From: Ailurus styani
Lineage: Eukaryota > Chordata > Mammalia > Carnivora > Ailuridae
NCBI GenBank assembly: GCA_002007465.1
Contig: LNAC01000276.1
Coordinates: 4,737,511 to 4,801,510, forward strand
DNA: 64,000 bases
Direction of reading: 5' to 3'
Under the pieces are notes generated by a model. It was given only the letters and a program-made list of their open reading frames with translations, was not told the DNA's origin and made no database searches. Below, piece after piece: positions 10,411 through 23,000 of the stretch (its first letter is position 1; each line of letters starts with the position of its first letter). A program made the translations under genes and the position numbers.

Positions 10411-13400
10411 GTAAGCTGGGGCTGATCTTCCCATGAGCTGGGCACAAAGAACTGGAAGATTGGATTTCAGTCCATTTCCATGAAGATTTCCATCAGGAAA
10501 GCTAAGTGCTGTTGGGGAGAAGAACAGGAAAGTCAGACCAGGCAATACACCAGGTGCAAAGAGCATGGGGTATGTGCAGCTGGGTTCCAGGCCCTGCTTT
10601 GCTACTTGCTGTGTGACCTCGGATTTGTGACCATGCCTCTCTGAGTCCTGGGTCCCTCCTTTCTAACACAGGAATAATATCGTCCTTTACTTTCTGAGTG
10701 GTTATAATGATTGCATAGAAGAAGGCAATCAAGTGGTGGGTGCTTAGTTAAGGGAACCCAGACCTACTCACATAAAGGAGGTGGAAGGTGGAGAAAATCC
10801 TGAATTAGGCTCATAGATATAACCATAATATCTAGCCTCTGGTGTTGGCGTCTGAGGCTATGTTCTGGCATGGGGGAGGGCAAGGGGCTTGCTGAGCAGC
10901 TGTGGCCCTTGTCACAGGTCATCTACACCCTGTCTGCTCTGTCCTGGACCCCGATTGCCCAGAATAAGGGGATCATGTGAGTAAACATTTGAGCTGGCAT
11001 CCTTGGGTTGATCTGGCCCCAGTCCCTCCCCTCCTGGAAGCGCCCCTCCCACCTGCCCAGGCCTCTGGCTCATACCATCGTGGCCCTCCCAGGCCCTTCC
11101 CCACTGAGGAGGACAGTGTGGGTGACGACGACATCTACAGCGGCCTGTCCGACCAGATCGAGTGAGTGTCTGGGAACACCGCCCTGCCCTGGGGATCTGA
11201 GGGGACATGGTCCTGCCCTAGGAGGTCTGAGGGGACATGGCCCTGCCCTAGAGAGTCTGAGGGGACATGGCCCTGCCCCAGGGATTCTGAGGGGACATGG
11301 CCCTGCCCTAGAGAGTCTGAGGGGACATGGCCCTGCCCCAGGGGATCTGAGGGGACGTGGTCCTGCCCTAGGAGGTCTGAGGGGACATGGCCCTGCCCTA
11401 GAGAGTCTGAGGGGACATGGCCCTGCCCCAGGGATTCTGAGGGGACATGGCCCTGCCCTAGAGAGTCTGAGGGGACATGGCCCTGCCCCAGGGATTCTCA
11501 GGGGACATGGCCCTGCCCCAGGAGGTCTGTGGGGACATGGCCCTGCCCCAGGAGGTCTGAGGGGACATGGTCCTGCCCTAGGAGGTCTGAGGGGACATGG
11601 CCCTGCCCTAGAGAGTCTGAGGGGACATGGCCCTGCCCCAGGGATTCTGAGGGGACATGGCCCTGCCCTAGAGAGTCTGAGGGGACATGGCCCTGCCCTG
11701 GGGATCTGAGGGGGACATGGCCCTGCCCCAGGGGATCTGAGGGGACATGGTCCTGCCCTAGGAGGTCTGAGGGGACATGGTCCTGCCCTAGAGAGTCTGA
11801 GGGGACATGGCCCTGCCCCAGGGATTCTGAGGGGACATGGCCCTGCCCTAGGAGGTCTCAGGGGTCATGGCCCTGCCCTAGGAGGTCTGTGGGGACATGG
11901 CCCTGCCCCAGGAGGTCTGAGGGGACATGGCCCTGCCCCAGGAGGTCTGAGGGGACATGGCCCTGCCCCAGGAGGTCTGTGGGGACATGGCCCTGCCCTG
12001 GGGATCTGAGGGGACATGGCCCTGCCCTAGGAGGTCTGTGGGGACATGGCCCTGCCCTAGGAGGTCTGAGGGGACATGGCCATGTCCTGGGAGGGGCGGT
12101 CTGAGAGGACATGGCTCTGCCCTGTGGATCTGAGGGGACATGAGTTTGATTTGGGTGGGACCTGAGTGGTCCCTGGCCAGGGGTCTCTGGGAGCCCTGGC
12201 TGACTCCACACCCCGCAGCGACACGGTGGAGGAGGATGAGGACCTGTACGACTGCGTGGAGAACGAGGAGGCGGAGGGCGATGAAATCTACGAAGACCTC
12301 ATGCGCACGGAGCCCATGCCCATGCCGGTGCGTGGGGCGAGCGCCGTGTCTGGGCGGGCACAGGGCGGGGGGCGCGGCACCCCCGGACCCCCTCACAGCG
12401 ACCTGTCCTCCCCATTCTCAGCCCAAGATGACAGAGTATGACNTGATGAAATCTACGAAGACCTCATGCGCACGGAGCCCATGCCCATGCCGGTGCGTGG
12501 GGCGAGCGCCGTGTCTGGGCGGGCACAGGGCGGGGGGCGCGGCACCCCCGGACCCCCTCACAGCGACCTGTCCTCCCCATTCTCAGCCCAAGATGACAGA
12601 GTATGACAAGCGGTGCTGCTGCTTGCGGGAGATCCAGCAGACGGAGGAGAAGTATACGGACACACTAGGCTCCATCCAACAGGTGCGGTGCTCTGACCCA
12701 GCTCCTGGCAGGCGCATGCGCGGGAGCTGGGCGGGCAGGTGCGCATCCACCCGCGCGGTGGCCTCTGGGCCGTGCATGAGAGCCACCTGTGCCCCAAGCG
12801 GGCCCGGGGCTCTTCTCTGGCCCCATTGCTTCGTGCTTCTTCGTTTCTCTTCCATCCTGTCTCCCGTGTTGATCTGTCTCTCTTTGCCCTTCTTCTTCTT
12901 CTTCTTTTCTTTTTAAGATTTTATTTATTTGACAGAGAGAGATCACAAGTAGACAGAGAGGCAGGCAGAGAGAGAGGGGGAAGCAGACTCTCCACTGAGC
13001 AGAGAGCCGGATGTGGGGCTCGATCCCAGGACCCTGGGATCATGACCTGAGCCGAAGGCAGAGGCTTAACCCACTGAGCCACCCAGGCACCCCTCTGTCC
13101 TTTCCTTACGTGTGTCCCTTTCTCCCTGTCTGTGTCTGTTCCCATATCCCGTCCTGTCCGCCTGTCTCGATTACGTCTCTCTGACCTTCTATTACCTTCC
13201 TTTTGGCCATTGCTTTTTCAACAGCTTTATTGAGAGAACCTTAATATACCATACAGCTCACCCATTTAATGGGTATAACTCAGTGGCTTTTGGTTTATTC
13301 ACAAGGTTGTGCAACTCTCGCCCTATTTAATTTTAGAACAGTTTCATCCTCCCCTCAAAGAAAACCCGTACCCTTTAGCCATCACCCCCTAAGGCCCCAT

Positions 13401-16400
13401 CCTTCCCAGCCCCTGGCAACTGTTAATCTGCTTCCTGTCTCCATGGAGGAGCCTGGTCTGGGCGTGTCACACACGCGGAATCACACGCCGCGTGGGCTTC
13501 TCTGTCTGTTCCCTCCCTGAGCGTCGTGAGCTCGGGGTCTGTCCCTGGGGCAGCGCGTGTCGGCGCCTCGCCCCTGTCCAGGGGTGGTATTCTCGTGTGT
13601 GAGCGGACCACGTCTTGTTATTCATTCATCTACTGATGGACATTTGGGGTGTCCCCACTTTCTGACTATTATGAATAACTGCTGTGAACGGCCACATACA
13701 GGTGTTTGCGTGGACAGTCTCCATCGCTCTTTCTCTCCCGGTCTCTCTTTCTGACGCTGCCGCCTTGTCCCCGTCTCCCTGGGACTGGGTAGGAGGGAGA
13801 GATCTTGCCCCCCCTCATCCTCTCTCCCCTTCTGCAGCACTTCATGAAACCCCTGCAACGGTTCCTCAAACCTCAAGACATTGAGATCATCTTCATCAAC
13901 ATTGAGGTGAGCTGGCCGGTCCCAAGTCCTCCTGGCCTCTATCTAGTGGGGACCACCTATTGGCCCTACCTGTCGCTGGAGCGTGGGGGTTGGGAGTTGA
14001 GCAACATAGGGCGGGAGGGTGACCCATCTCCTGCTTGGCCTCCTGAGCCCTGGCCCTCACCCTTTCCTCCGAGTAGGACCTGCTTCGCGTGCACACTCAC
14101 TTCCTAAAGGAGATGAAGGAAGCCCTGGCCGCCCCAGGTGCACCGACTCTCTACCAGGTCTTCATCAAATACAAAGAGAGGTGAGACCAAGCTGGCCAGC
14201 TCGGACCCTGGAAGTCATCCTGTCCTGCTCAGGCTGGGCATTTGGGAGAAATTGCCCCCAGAGACTACTGGACAGGCAGGGCTCTTCCTTCTTTGCTCAT
14301 GGGCAAGGGACTTCCCATCTCTGGTTCAATCCCAGCCCTGCCTCTTTTGGGCTGTGTGATATTGGAAAATCACTTAACCTCTCTGTGCTTCTGCAGCCAC
14401 ATCAATTAAAATCAGTGTGGCACAGGAACGTACCTCCTAGGGTGTGGTGAGGATTAAATGACTTGTTGCCTAAAGTGCTTAGACAGGGCCTGGCACACAG
14501 TAGGTGCTCTGTAAGTGTTGGTTAAATGAAGGAACATTGAAGAGACAATATACCAAATGCTAAGAGCTTCTTCTGCATTATCTCATTCAGTGCTACAATA
14601 GCTCCATGTGGGAGGTGCCACTGTTATGCCATTTTACAGATGGGGAGACCGAGGCTCAGCATCACCCATCTGGGAAGAGGCGGGGCCTGGACTGACACTC
14701 AGATCTGCATGACCGTGGTGCTGGCCACCAATACCCGGCCACCTGTCCTTCCCTCAGGTTCCTCGTCTATGGCCGCTATTGCAGCCAGGTGGAGTCGGCC
14801 AGCAAGCACCTGGACCGTGTGGCCGCTGCCCGGGAGGATGTGCAGATGAAGCTGGAGGTGGGGCCTGGGCCACATCTGGGGGACTCTCTTACTCCTTCCC
14901 AAGGCCCCAGGGGCAGCGGGGAGGAGACTGAGTGGATGGTGCCACTTTCTGCAGCAGCCCAGCCAGGGGCCTGCCCGCCGACGGTTGGCGAGGGAGGTAC
15001 TGACCAGCCCAGTGGGAGGAATGAAGCAGGAGGAGGGAGATGGGAGCACTGAGCCCTGACCCCAGCTGAATCCCAGCTCTGGACTCAGCCCCGACACCAA
15101 GCTGAGGTCCTGACCCCGAACTGAACTCTGATTCCAAAATGATCCCCGGCCCAGCGTGGGCTGAGCCCCAGCCTTGGCTGTGCCCCAAGTCCGGGCTGAG
15201 CTTCACCTTTACACCGAGCCCCCTCCTGGGCTGGGCCCCAGCCTGGCCCAGTGTGTCTCGTGGAAGCAGACAGCGCAGAGATGACGAGCAGTCACCTGCG
15301 TGTGCTGTATAGCTGGCCTCGTGGAGGCCCTGCCGGCCTGTCCCTCTCTCCCTGGCCAGCCCCACTCAGCTGGTGGAATCCGGGGCTTCTGCCCCAGCCA
15401 GTATTTGCCGACCTTCCAGGAAATTCTTCCTTTTATTTCCTCGGGGGAGACATGATGGTTCATGTTCTAGAAAAATCCACACCTGTCTCTACCTCCTCTT
15501 GCTCATCTCTTTGCCTGGTCCCCCAGGAATGTTCTCAGCGAGCAAATAACGGGAGGTTCACCTTGCGGGACCTGCTGATGGTGCCCATGCAGCGGGTGCT
15601 CAAGTACCACCTCCTTCTCCAGGTGCGTGAGCAGGGCCCCTGGGCAAGGGCATGGCCTCTGTACCTCTCTGTGTCCTAGGAGTGGGGTGCAGCTGGCTTC
15701 CGGGGGCCGGGCTCTAGGACCCTCCGGGAGGAAGCAGGAAGCTGGCCCGCCAGGCTTGACTGGAGGGTCCTGGAGAGGAGAGGGCAGGCCCAGGTGATGT
15801 CTGTCTCTGTGGGCCACGCAGGAGCTGGTCAAACACACGCAGGATGCAATGGAGAAGGAGAGCCTTCGTCTGGCCCTGGATGCCATGAGGGTGAGTGGTC
15901 ACACACAGGTGCATGTGCATTCGAGGCAGAGCAGCCCAGGCACAAGGTCCCGCCCATGGGCAGCCCCTCCTCTCACCAAGAGTGACACACCTCTGTGACC
16001 GGTGAGTGATTCCCAGCAACCCCCCTGGGGACAGGACATGCCGAGGACACCCTCTCTACACCTCCTGCCAGCCCCTGGTGGGGGCTGACCCCCTATCCCC
16101 AGCCAGGTGGGGGATTGCGCGGGGTAGGAGGTCCAGGCTCACCCCCGTCCCACCCGCAGGACCTGGCACAGTGTGTGAACGAGGTCAAGCGGGACAACGA
16201 GACGCTGCGGCAGATCACCAACTTCCAGCTGTCCATCGAGAACCTGGTGAGGGGCGGGGCAGGGAGAGCCGGGGGGGGGCATGTGGGGAGAGCGTTTGGT
16301 GTCCTTCTTGGTGGCCCCTTGCCAGACCCTCTTCCTGCCGCATAGGACCAGTCTCTGGCGCACTATGGCCGGCCCAAGATTGACGGGGAGCTCAAGATCA

Positions 16401-16967
16401 CCTCAGTGGAGCGGCGCTCCAAGATGGACAGGTGGGCGGGGCCCGTAGATGGGGCAGGGGCGGGGCCAGATTTCCAGTTATATGAGGGGGTGGAGCCTGG
16501 ACGGACAGGCCAGGAGGACCAGCGTGGAAGTGTGGGTGGAGCCAAGATCGACAGGTGCTGGGATCAGTAGGGATCGTATGGATGAGATCAGGATGGACAG
16601 ACAGGCGGGCGCCGCCAAGTAGGCCACAGAGGAGAAGGGCAGGAATCCTGGATGGGCAGCAGGGTGGGGCCAGGAAGGTGGAGGAGATCAGGCAGGGAGC
16701 TGGTGGGGATGGCTGGGGAGAGCCAGGCAGGGGTACCTGACCCAGCTGCTCTCAGGTACGCCTTCCTGCTCGACAAAGCTCTGCTCATCTGTAAGCGCCG
16801 AGGGGACTCCTACGACCTCAAGGACTTTGTGAACCTGCACAGCTTCCAGGTTCGAGATGACTCCTCTGGAGATCGAGAAAACAAGAAGGTGGGCTCTGAG
16901 GCCAGAACTGGGGTCCGCAGTGCTGGGAAGTCCCAGTGCAGCTTTCCCCTTGACCTTTAGAATGCCT

Positions 16968-17011
<44 letters not shown>

Positions 17012-20000
17012 CCTGAGTGTGTGTCTGCTTGTGCGTGTGTGTGATTCTAGATTTATGTGTGTTTGGTTCTCCTAGGTAGCTCATTATAAGGGTACCCACG
17101 CCGGGTTCTCCTGCAGGCACAGAGACTGTTTTGGCCTGACCCTGTTCTCCCCACAGGGGTAGGGGTCAAGGGGGTATGTGGTCCACCCTCTGCAGAGTGG
17201 ATGCCTTCATTCTGAACCCTGCTTCCCTGCAGTGGACTCACATGTTTCTCCTGATCGAGGACCAAGGTGCCCAGGGCTATGAGCTGTTCTTCAAGACACG
17301 AGAACTGAAGAAGAAGTGGATGGAGCAGTTCGAAATGGCCATGTGAGACCCCCCCCACTCCTGTCCTCTGCCCTCTGAGGACCCTGCATACGGGCAGGGG
17401 CTGAGAGGCAATTCTGTGCTCCATTCTGTTGGGCCACTCTGAACCTCGGTTTCCTCATCTAGGAAATGGGAGGGATGAACTTTTGATATTGTGGGCATCC
17501 TCAGAATGCCACGGTTCTGTGTGAGCTTCTGCCACCAGCCTGGACCCCTCTTCTTCCTCCTCTTCCTTTTTCTTTCTCTTCTTGAGGTGAAATTCATGTA
17601 ACAAAAATTTAGCTATTTTGAAGTGCATGATTTGGTGACATTGAGTGCATCTCAGTGTTGTGCAACCGTCCCCTCTGTCTAGTTCCCGAGCATTTTCATC
17701 CTCTCAGAGGAATTCTCTCCCCTCCCCAGCTCCAACATCTACCCTGAGAACGCTACAGCCAATGGACATGACTTCCAGATGTTCTCCTTTGAGGAGACCA
17801 CGTCGTGCAAGGCTTGCCAGATGCTGCTGAGGTGGGCGTCTGGGAGGATGGCCCTGGGGCCTGGGCTTGGGCAGCTCTTCCTCCTTAGAGGGGTTTCTCC
17901 AGCCATCTGTCCCCTGAGTTGGGAGGCGGGAGACTCCTTGGAGCTTCAGTTCCCCATCTGTCTCCTGCCCTAAAGAGAACCCAAGGGGACCCTCGGCAAA
18001 ATGATGGACTGTGTCTGTTCAACACCCCTGACTTTCCTTTATCTCGCTTTGGCGTACCAGAGGCACCTTCTACCAGGGCTACCGTTGTCATCGGTGCCGG
18101 GCACCTGCACACAAGGAGTGTCTGGGAAGGGTCCCTCCATGTGGCCGACACGGGCAAGGTACCAGTGGGAGAGAGGGTGGGAGGTGGGCTTGGCTCTGTG
18201 TGGGCCATTTCCCATCCTCACTATTTCCTTTTCCATCCCATAGATCTTTCGGGAACTATGAAGAAGGTGAGACCCCCATGCTCCTTTCTCTGCATGGAAA
18301 ATCATGGGAGATCAGGAGGGGTGGGCATGGCCCTTTGCTGGGTGCTCACATAGGGGCTGAGGAGGCCCCAGGGTGGGCCCAGTAGCCACACTTGCTTTCT
18401 TGGTCTCTCCCTCTAGGATAAGCCACATCGTCGGGCTCAGGACAAGAAAAGGAATGAGCTGGGTGAGTCCCGGGGCAGTTGGGGAGCGGGGCGCAGTGTG
18501 GGGCTGGAGGAAATCTGGTCCTTGCCTCAGACCTCAATGATTATATTATCGACAACATAAGGTCCTGCTTGTAAAGCTGTGATCCATTTGTTCCACTCCT
18601 AGAAACCTGGAAGGGATTTAAAAATAACTAAGTGAAATTCTTTACTTGCTTTGCTCAAACACTAGGAAGAGAATGCATGGGACAATAACCCTTGCTAAGA
18701 TGCTCTCTCTTACCGTCTACTTCTCTCACCCACTGCCTCTTTTTTCTTGCTCTCTCACAGGCTCCTTTCTAGCCTCGGTCAACTAGGCACACCTCTGACT
18801 GTTCTCTCCTTTCCTCTTGATTCCGTGCCAGAGAATCTTACTATGATACATGATTTCAGCAAAATGTCCTCCGCCTGGAGCATGGAGAAGCGAAGGACAT
18901 GGATTCTTTTTAGCACAGTGGCTGGGGGGAGTGGCCGGGGGGAGAGGCCGGTTTCCTATGTTAATGAATTTTGTGGGATCACAGCAGGGATGCGTGATTT
19001 GTGTTTAGCATCTAATGTATAGTCGTCTGGGGCAAAGGACGGCTAAAACACCTGTGCTTCCTGCCCCCCACACACCAGAAGCTCTCAGATCGGTGGCAGT
19101 GGCGGGGACAGACTTTTGTGAAGACATTACACTGTGGTGGGGGAAGTTGAGGGTTTTCTGGAGCATGAAACTGAGGGACCCGACAAATCTGACCCTTCAG
19201 GGAACGCTTCTCAGAGGAGAAGGCATTTAGGTGGACATTCGATGCATGAGGAGGAGTTGGGCAGGTGAGGAGGAAGGAAGGGGTGTTCCAGGCAGAGGGA
19301 ACAGCATGTGCAAAGGCTAAGAGGTGGGGGGGGATGTGTGTCCAGCCTTCATTCAACATGTGAGAACAGTTTGGTGTGGCTGGTGGAAGGAAACCCTTTG
19401 CTCATAGTCATACAGAGTCAGTGTAAAGACCCAGATTTCATATCTACCTTTCCCTATCTCTCTATAATCTGGATCAATAGGTAGATATAGATATACCAGG
19501 TGTATTTGAAATAGAAAAAAATGAGAAACAAAGTATCTCATCAGGAGGAATGTATATATCATTGTATGTATATCTATTGCATAATCAGTTTTATACAAAA
19601 AATATATATCAGTTTCATTTTTGCTTTTGTTTTTTTATTGTGTTATGTTAGTCACCATACAATACATCATTAGTTTTTGATGTAGTGTTCCAAGATGCTT
19701 TTTTTTTTTTTTAAAGATCCTATGTATTCATTTGTGACAGAGAGAGTGGGAGAGAGAGAGAGAGCAAACACAAGCAGGGGAGCGGAAGGCTGATGGAGAA
19801 GCAGGCTTCCTGCTGAGCAAGGAGCCCAGTGTGGGACTCCACCCCAGGATCTGGGATCATGACTTAAGCTGAAGGCAGATGCTTCACCAACTGATCCACC
19901 CTTCATTTTTTTTTAAAGATTTTATTTATTTATTTGGGAGAGACAGACAGACAGACAAAGAGCACAAGCAGGGGGAGGGGCACAGGGAGAAGCAGGCTTC

Positions 20001-23000
20001 CTACTGAGCAGGGAGCCCAATGTGGGGCTCGATCTCAGGACCCTGGAATCATAACCTGAGCCAAAGGCAGACACTTAACCAACTGAACCACCCAGGCGCC
20101 CCAACTTTATTCTTTATTTGTTAAAATCTAGAAGTGACCCAAATGTCCGCAATAGGGGGAAATACATATAAGTGTGTGTATATCTATTATATATATATTT
20201 ATATTTAGGCACATCATATATATGTGTTAATATGCACATTTATACATACCATATATATATATATACTTTTTATTAAGATAGAAAGTAAATCCTGTAAGAT
20301 GTCTAATGTGAACACATCTTAACTACATGTCTCCGTGAATTCCTACCCCCGTAACTGCCCCTCAGATCAAGGTACGGAACGTGTCATGAATTCTAGAACT
20401 GCACTGTCCAAAACAAATTGAAACTAGTTTAAATAACCCAAAACTCCTGTACTCAACCACACTGGCCACAGTGCATATGCTCTGTAGCCACCTCTGGCTA
20501 ATGACCGCCCTACCAGACAGCACAGACTTTTGAACATCTTCAGCACACAGAAGGTTTTCCTGGACAGTGCTGCTGATCAGAACTCACCTGGCTCTCAGAG
20601 GGGACCCCTCTTAGACCTAGGTCACCATAGATGAGTTTTGCCTTTCTTTGAATGTCACAAACATGAAATCATGTGGTATGTCCTCTTCCTGCTTCTGGCT
20701 TCTTTAATCAGCATCATGTTGGTGAGACTCACAGCTTGTTCATTGCTGCGTAGTATTCCATGGTACGATTATATTGCACTTGGTATATCCATTTTATTGA
20801 GGACATTGGGTTGTTGCCAGTTCTTGGTTTTGTGAAGAAAGCTCGTCTAGGACTTTCGGTGGACATGAGTGTTCGTTTCTCTTGGTCACGTACACCTGAG
20901 TGGAATTGTTGGGCCACAAGATAGATACCTATTTAGCTTTGGGAGATACAGCCAGACAGTTTTCCCAGGTGGACTCCCACCAGCGATGTAGGAGAGTTCC
21001 AGGTGCTCCGTATCTTTACCACTACTTGGTGCTGTCAGCCCCTGATTTTTGCCACCCTGGTGGGCTGTGAGACTCAGGTTTGAACATCTCTGACCACCAG
21101 TCACACCGAGCCACCACCTTCCCACCCCTCCAGGCCTGCCCAAGATGGAGGTGTGTCAGGAGTACTATGGGCTTCCCCCACCCCCTGGAGCCTTTGGACC
21201 TTTTCTACGGCTCAACCCTGGAGACATCGTGGAGCTCACCAAGGCTGAGGCCGAACAGAACTGGTGGGAGGTACAGGCTGGTCTGTGGGAGTCATGGAGA
21301 AGGACCTGAGTGTGGGGTCATGGGCATAGGCAGTCCTGGGAAGTGGCTCTGGCAGAGGACACTGGTCTGAAGGAGGCATCTGGGGAGGGTGGTAAACATG
21401 GGGATTTTTAGGGCTGGCCCGGCCCTTCTGAGCTGGCTGTCTTCCCAGGAAGTTGATAGTGGCTGGCACTCCATGGGTCATGGTCATGCAGGCCACTGCA
21501 TGGACAGACAGAGAGAGAGATGCGCGGACAGAGTGGCCACTGGGTAGAAAGATCGGTGCACACGAACATACATGCCTGAATGCCTATAACCTCTCTGTTG
21601 GTGTCTTTCCCTCCTGGCTTTTTAGGGCAGGAATACGGCTACCAATGAAGTTGGTTGGTTTCCCTGTAACAGAGTCAAGCCCTACGTGCATGTGAGTGCC
21701 TCAAATCTGGATGCAGTGAAGGCAGGGGGTCCATAGAAGGTCCCGTGAGGGTGGGAAGCCTCGGGGTGACCCCCTTGCCCATCATGGTAGGTCATTCCCG
21801 AAGTCTGTGTTCTGTCTAACTTGCCTACTGAGCCCAGAGTGGGGGCCACATGGAGAATGATGAAAGGGGCTCCTTTCCCTCTTGATTCTTCTTGTATGAA
21901 GTTCCTGTCCCTCATAAAGGAGAAGGAGCAGGGGCCCAGAAGGCTGGTCAGTCCCTGCTTCCTTCAGAGGCAGCAAACATTGTCCCGTCAGGTGCGGTGG
22001 CCCCTCACGTCTCCTGGCCCAGCTCCTGTGGACACACCTGCCCACACTTTGCCCCGCCTCTGTTCTTCACCTGTCCTCTGCTTATCTGACCACTTTGTTC
22101 TCTGATGACCTCAGATTTTCCCACTCTCCCCAGACCTCCCTCCTTCACGGTAGTTGCCCCTCTGCCAGCCCAAATAGGAACCTGCACAGGGAAACTCTCT
22201 CCTGTTTCTTGGCTTTAATTTTGTATCTTTCAAGCTTCTAGAAAGGTTGCTAGAATAATGCAAAGAACTCCAAACAGCCTTTCCCCAGATCCACCAGCTG
22301 TCAACATTTTGTCCCATTTGCTCTCTCATTCACTCTTTCTATGCACATTTTATTTTAAAAATTCACATTATTTTTTTCTTGAGACATTTAAAAGTAAGTT
22401 TACAGACATATTTCCCCTTCACTGCTGAATACACCATAGGTATAAGAACCTTTTCTTACATATCCATAGCATGATTTTAACAACCATGAATTTGACACTT
22501 GACATTGACATTATACTATGATTTAATCTATAGTTCATATTTAAATTTTTACAATTTCCCCAAAAACTATCTTTTAGAGATTTTTTTTTTTTGGCCTGGG
22601 GTCTTCCAGGTTTCTCTGCGGTGGAGCTACATTATACATTTCCAACTTCATGGTTCTGTCCAAGTCTATTTGCAGATGTTCTACTATAAGGACTAGCTGT
22701 CTCTTGATCAATCTATCAGTCAACCTACCCATCAGTTAGTCATCTATGTATCTGATGATCACCTATGTATCTACTTGTGTCTATGTGTGGCTATTATCAC
22801 TTATGTATCAATCTATGTTTCAAGCATCTGTGTATCTGTGCATCTGGGTAAATGTCTACCTGCTGATCGGTCAGGTGTGTATGTATGCATTTATCTCAGG
22901 AAATGCCCGTGGATTCTTTCTTTTTTTTTTTTTTTTAAGATTTTTATTTATTTATTTCACAGAGGGAGAGAGATCACAAGGAGGCAGAGAGACAGGCAGA

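Noticed and set aside
11166..12104. 312-residue plus-strand open frame made of a 10-residue repeat
   Set aside because: It is the 30-bp minisatellite of VAV1 intron 4; a period divisible by three stays open by chance. Reading on from exon 4 hits TGA at once, and there is no sign of a separate gene.
11184..12142. G-quadruplex array in intron 4
   Set aside because: Each 30-bp unit has only one run of four G, so loops would be about 26 nt; it does not fit the usual rule.
12280..12607. Real tandem duplication of VAV1 exons 5-6
   Set aside because: The copies show no difference, are separated by an N, and neither extra exon is complete; three other single Ns in the window show the same pattern.
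12140..12916. 258-residue open frame spanning exons 5 and 6
   Set aside because: It crosses splice sites, the N and the false duplication, and ends in a SINE; the true exons are read in their own frames.
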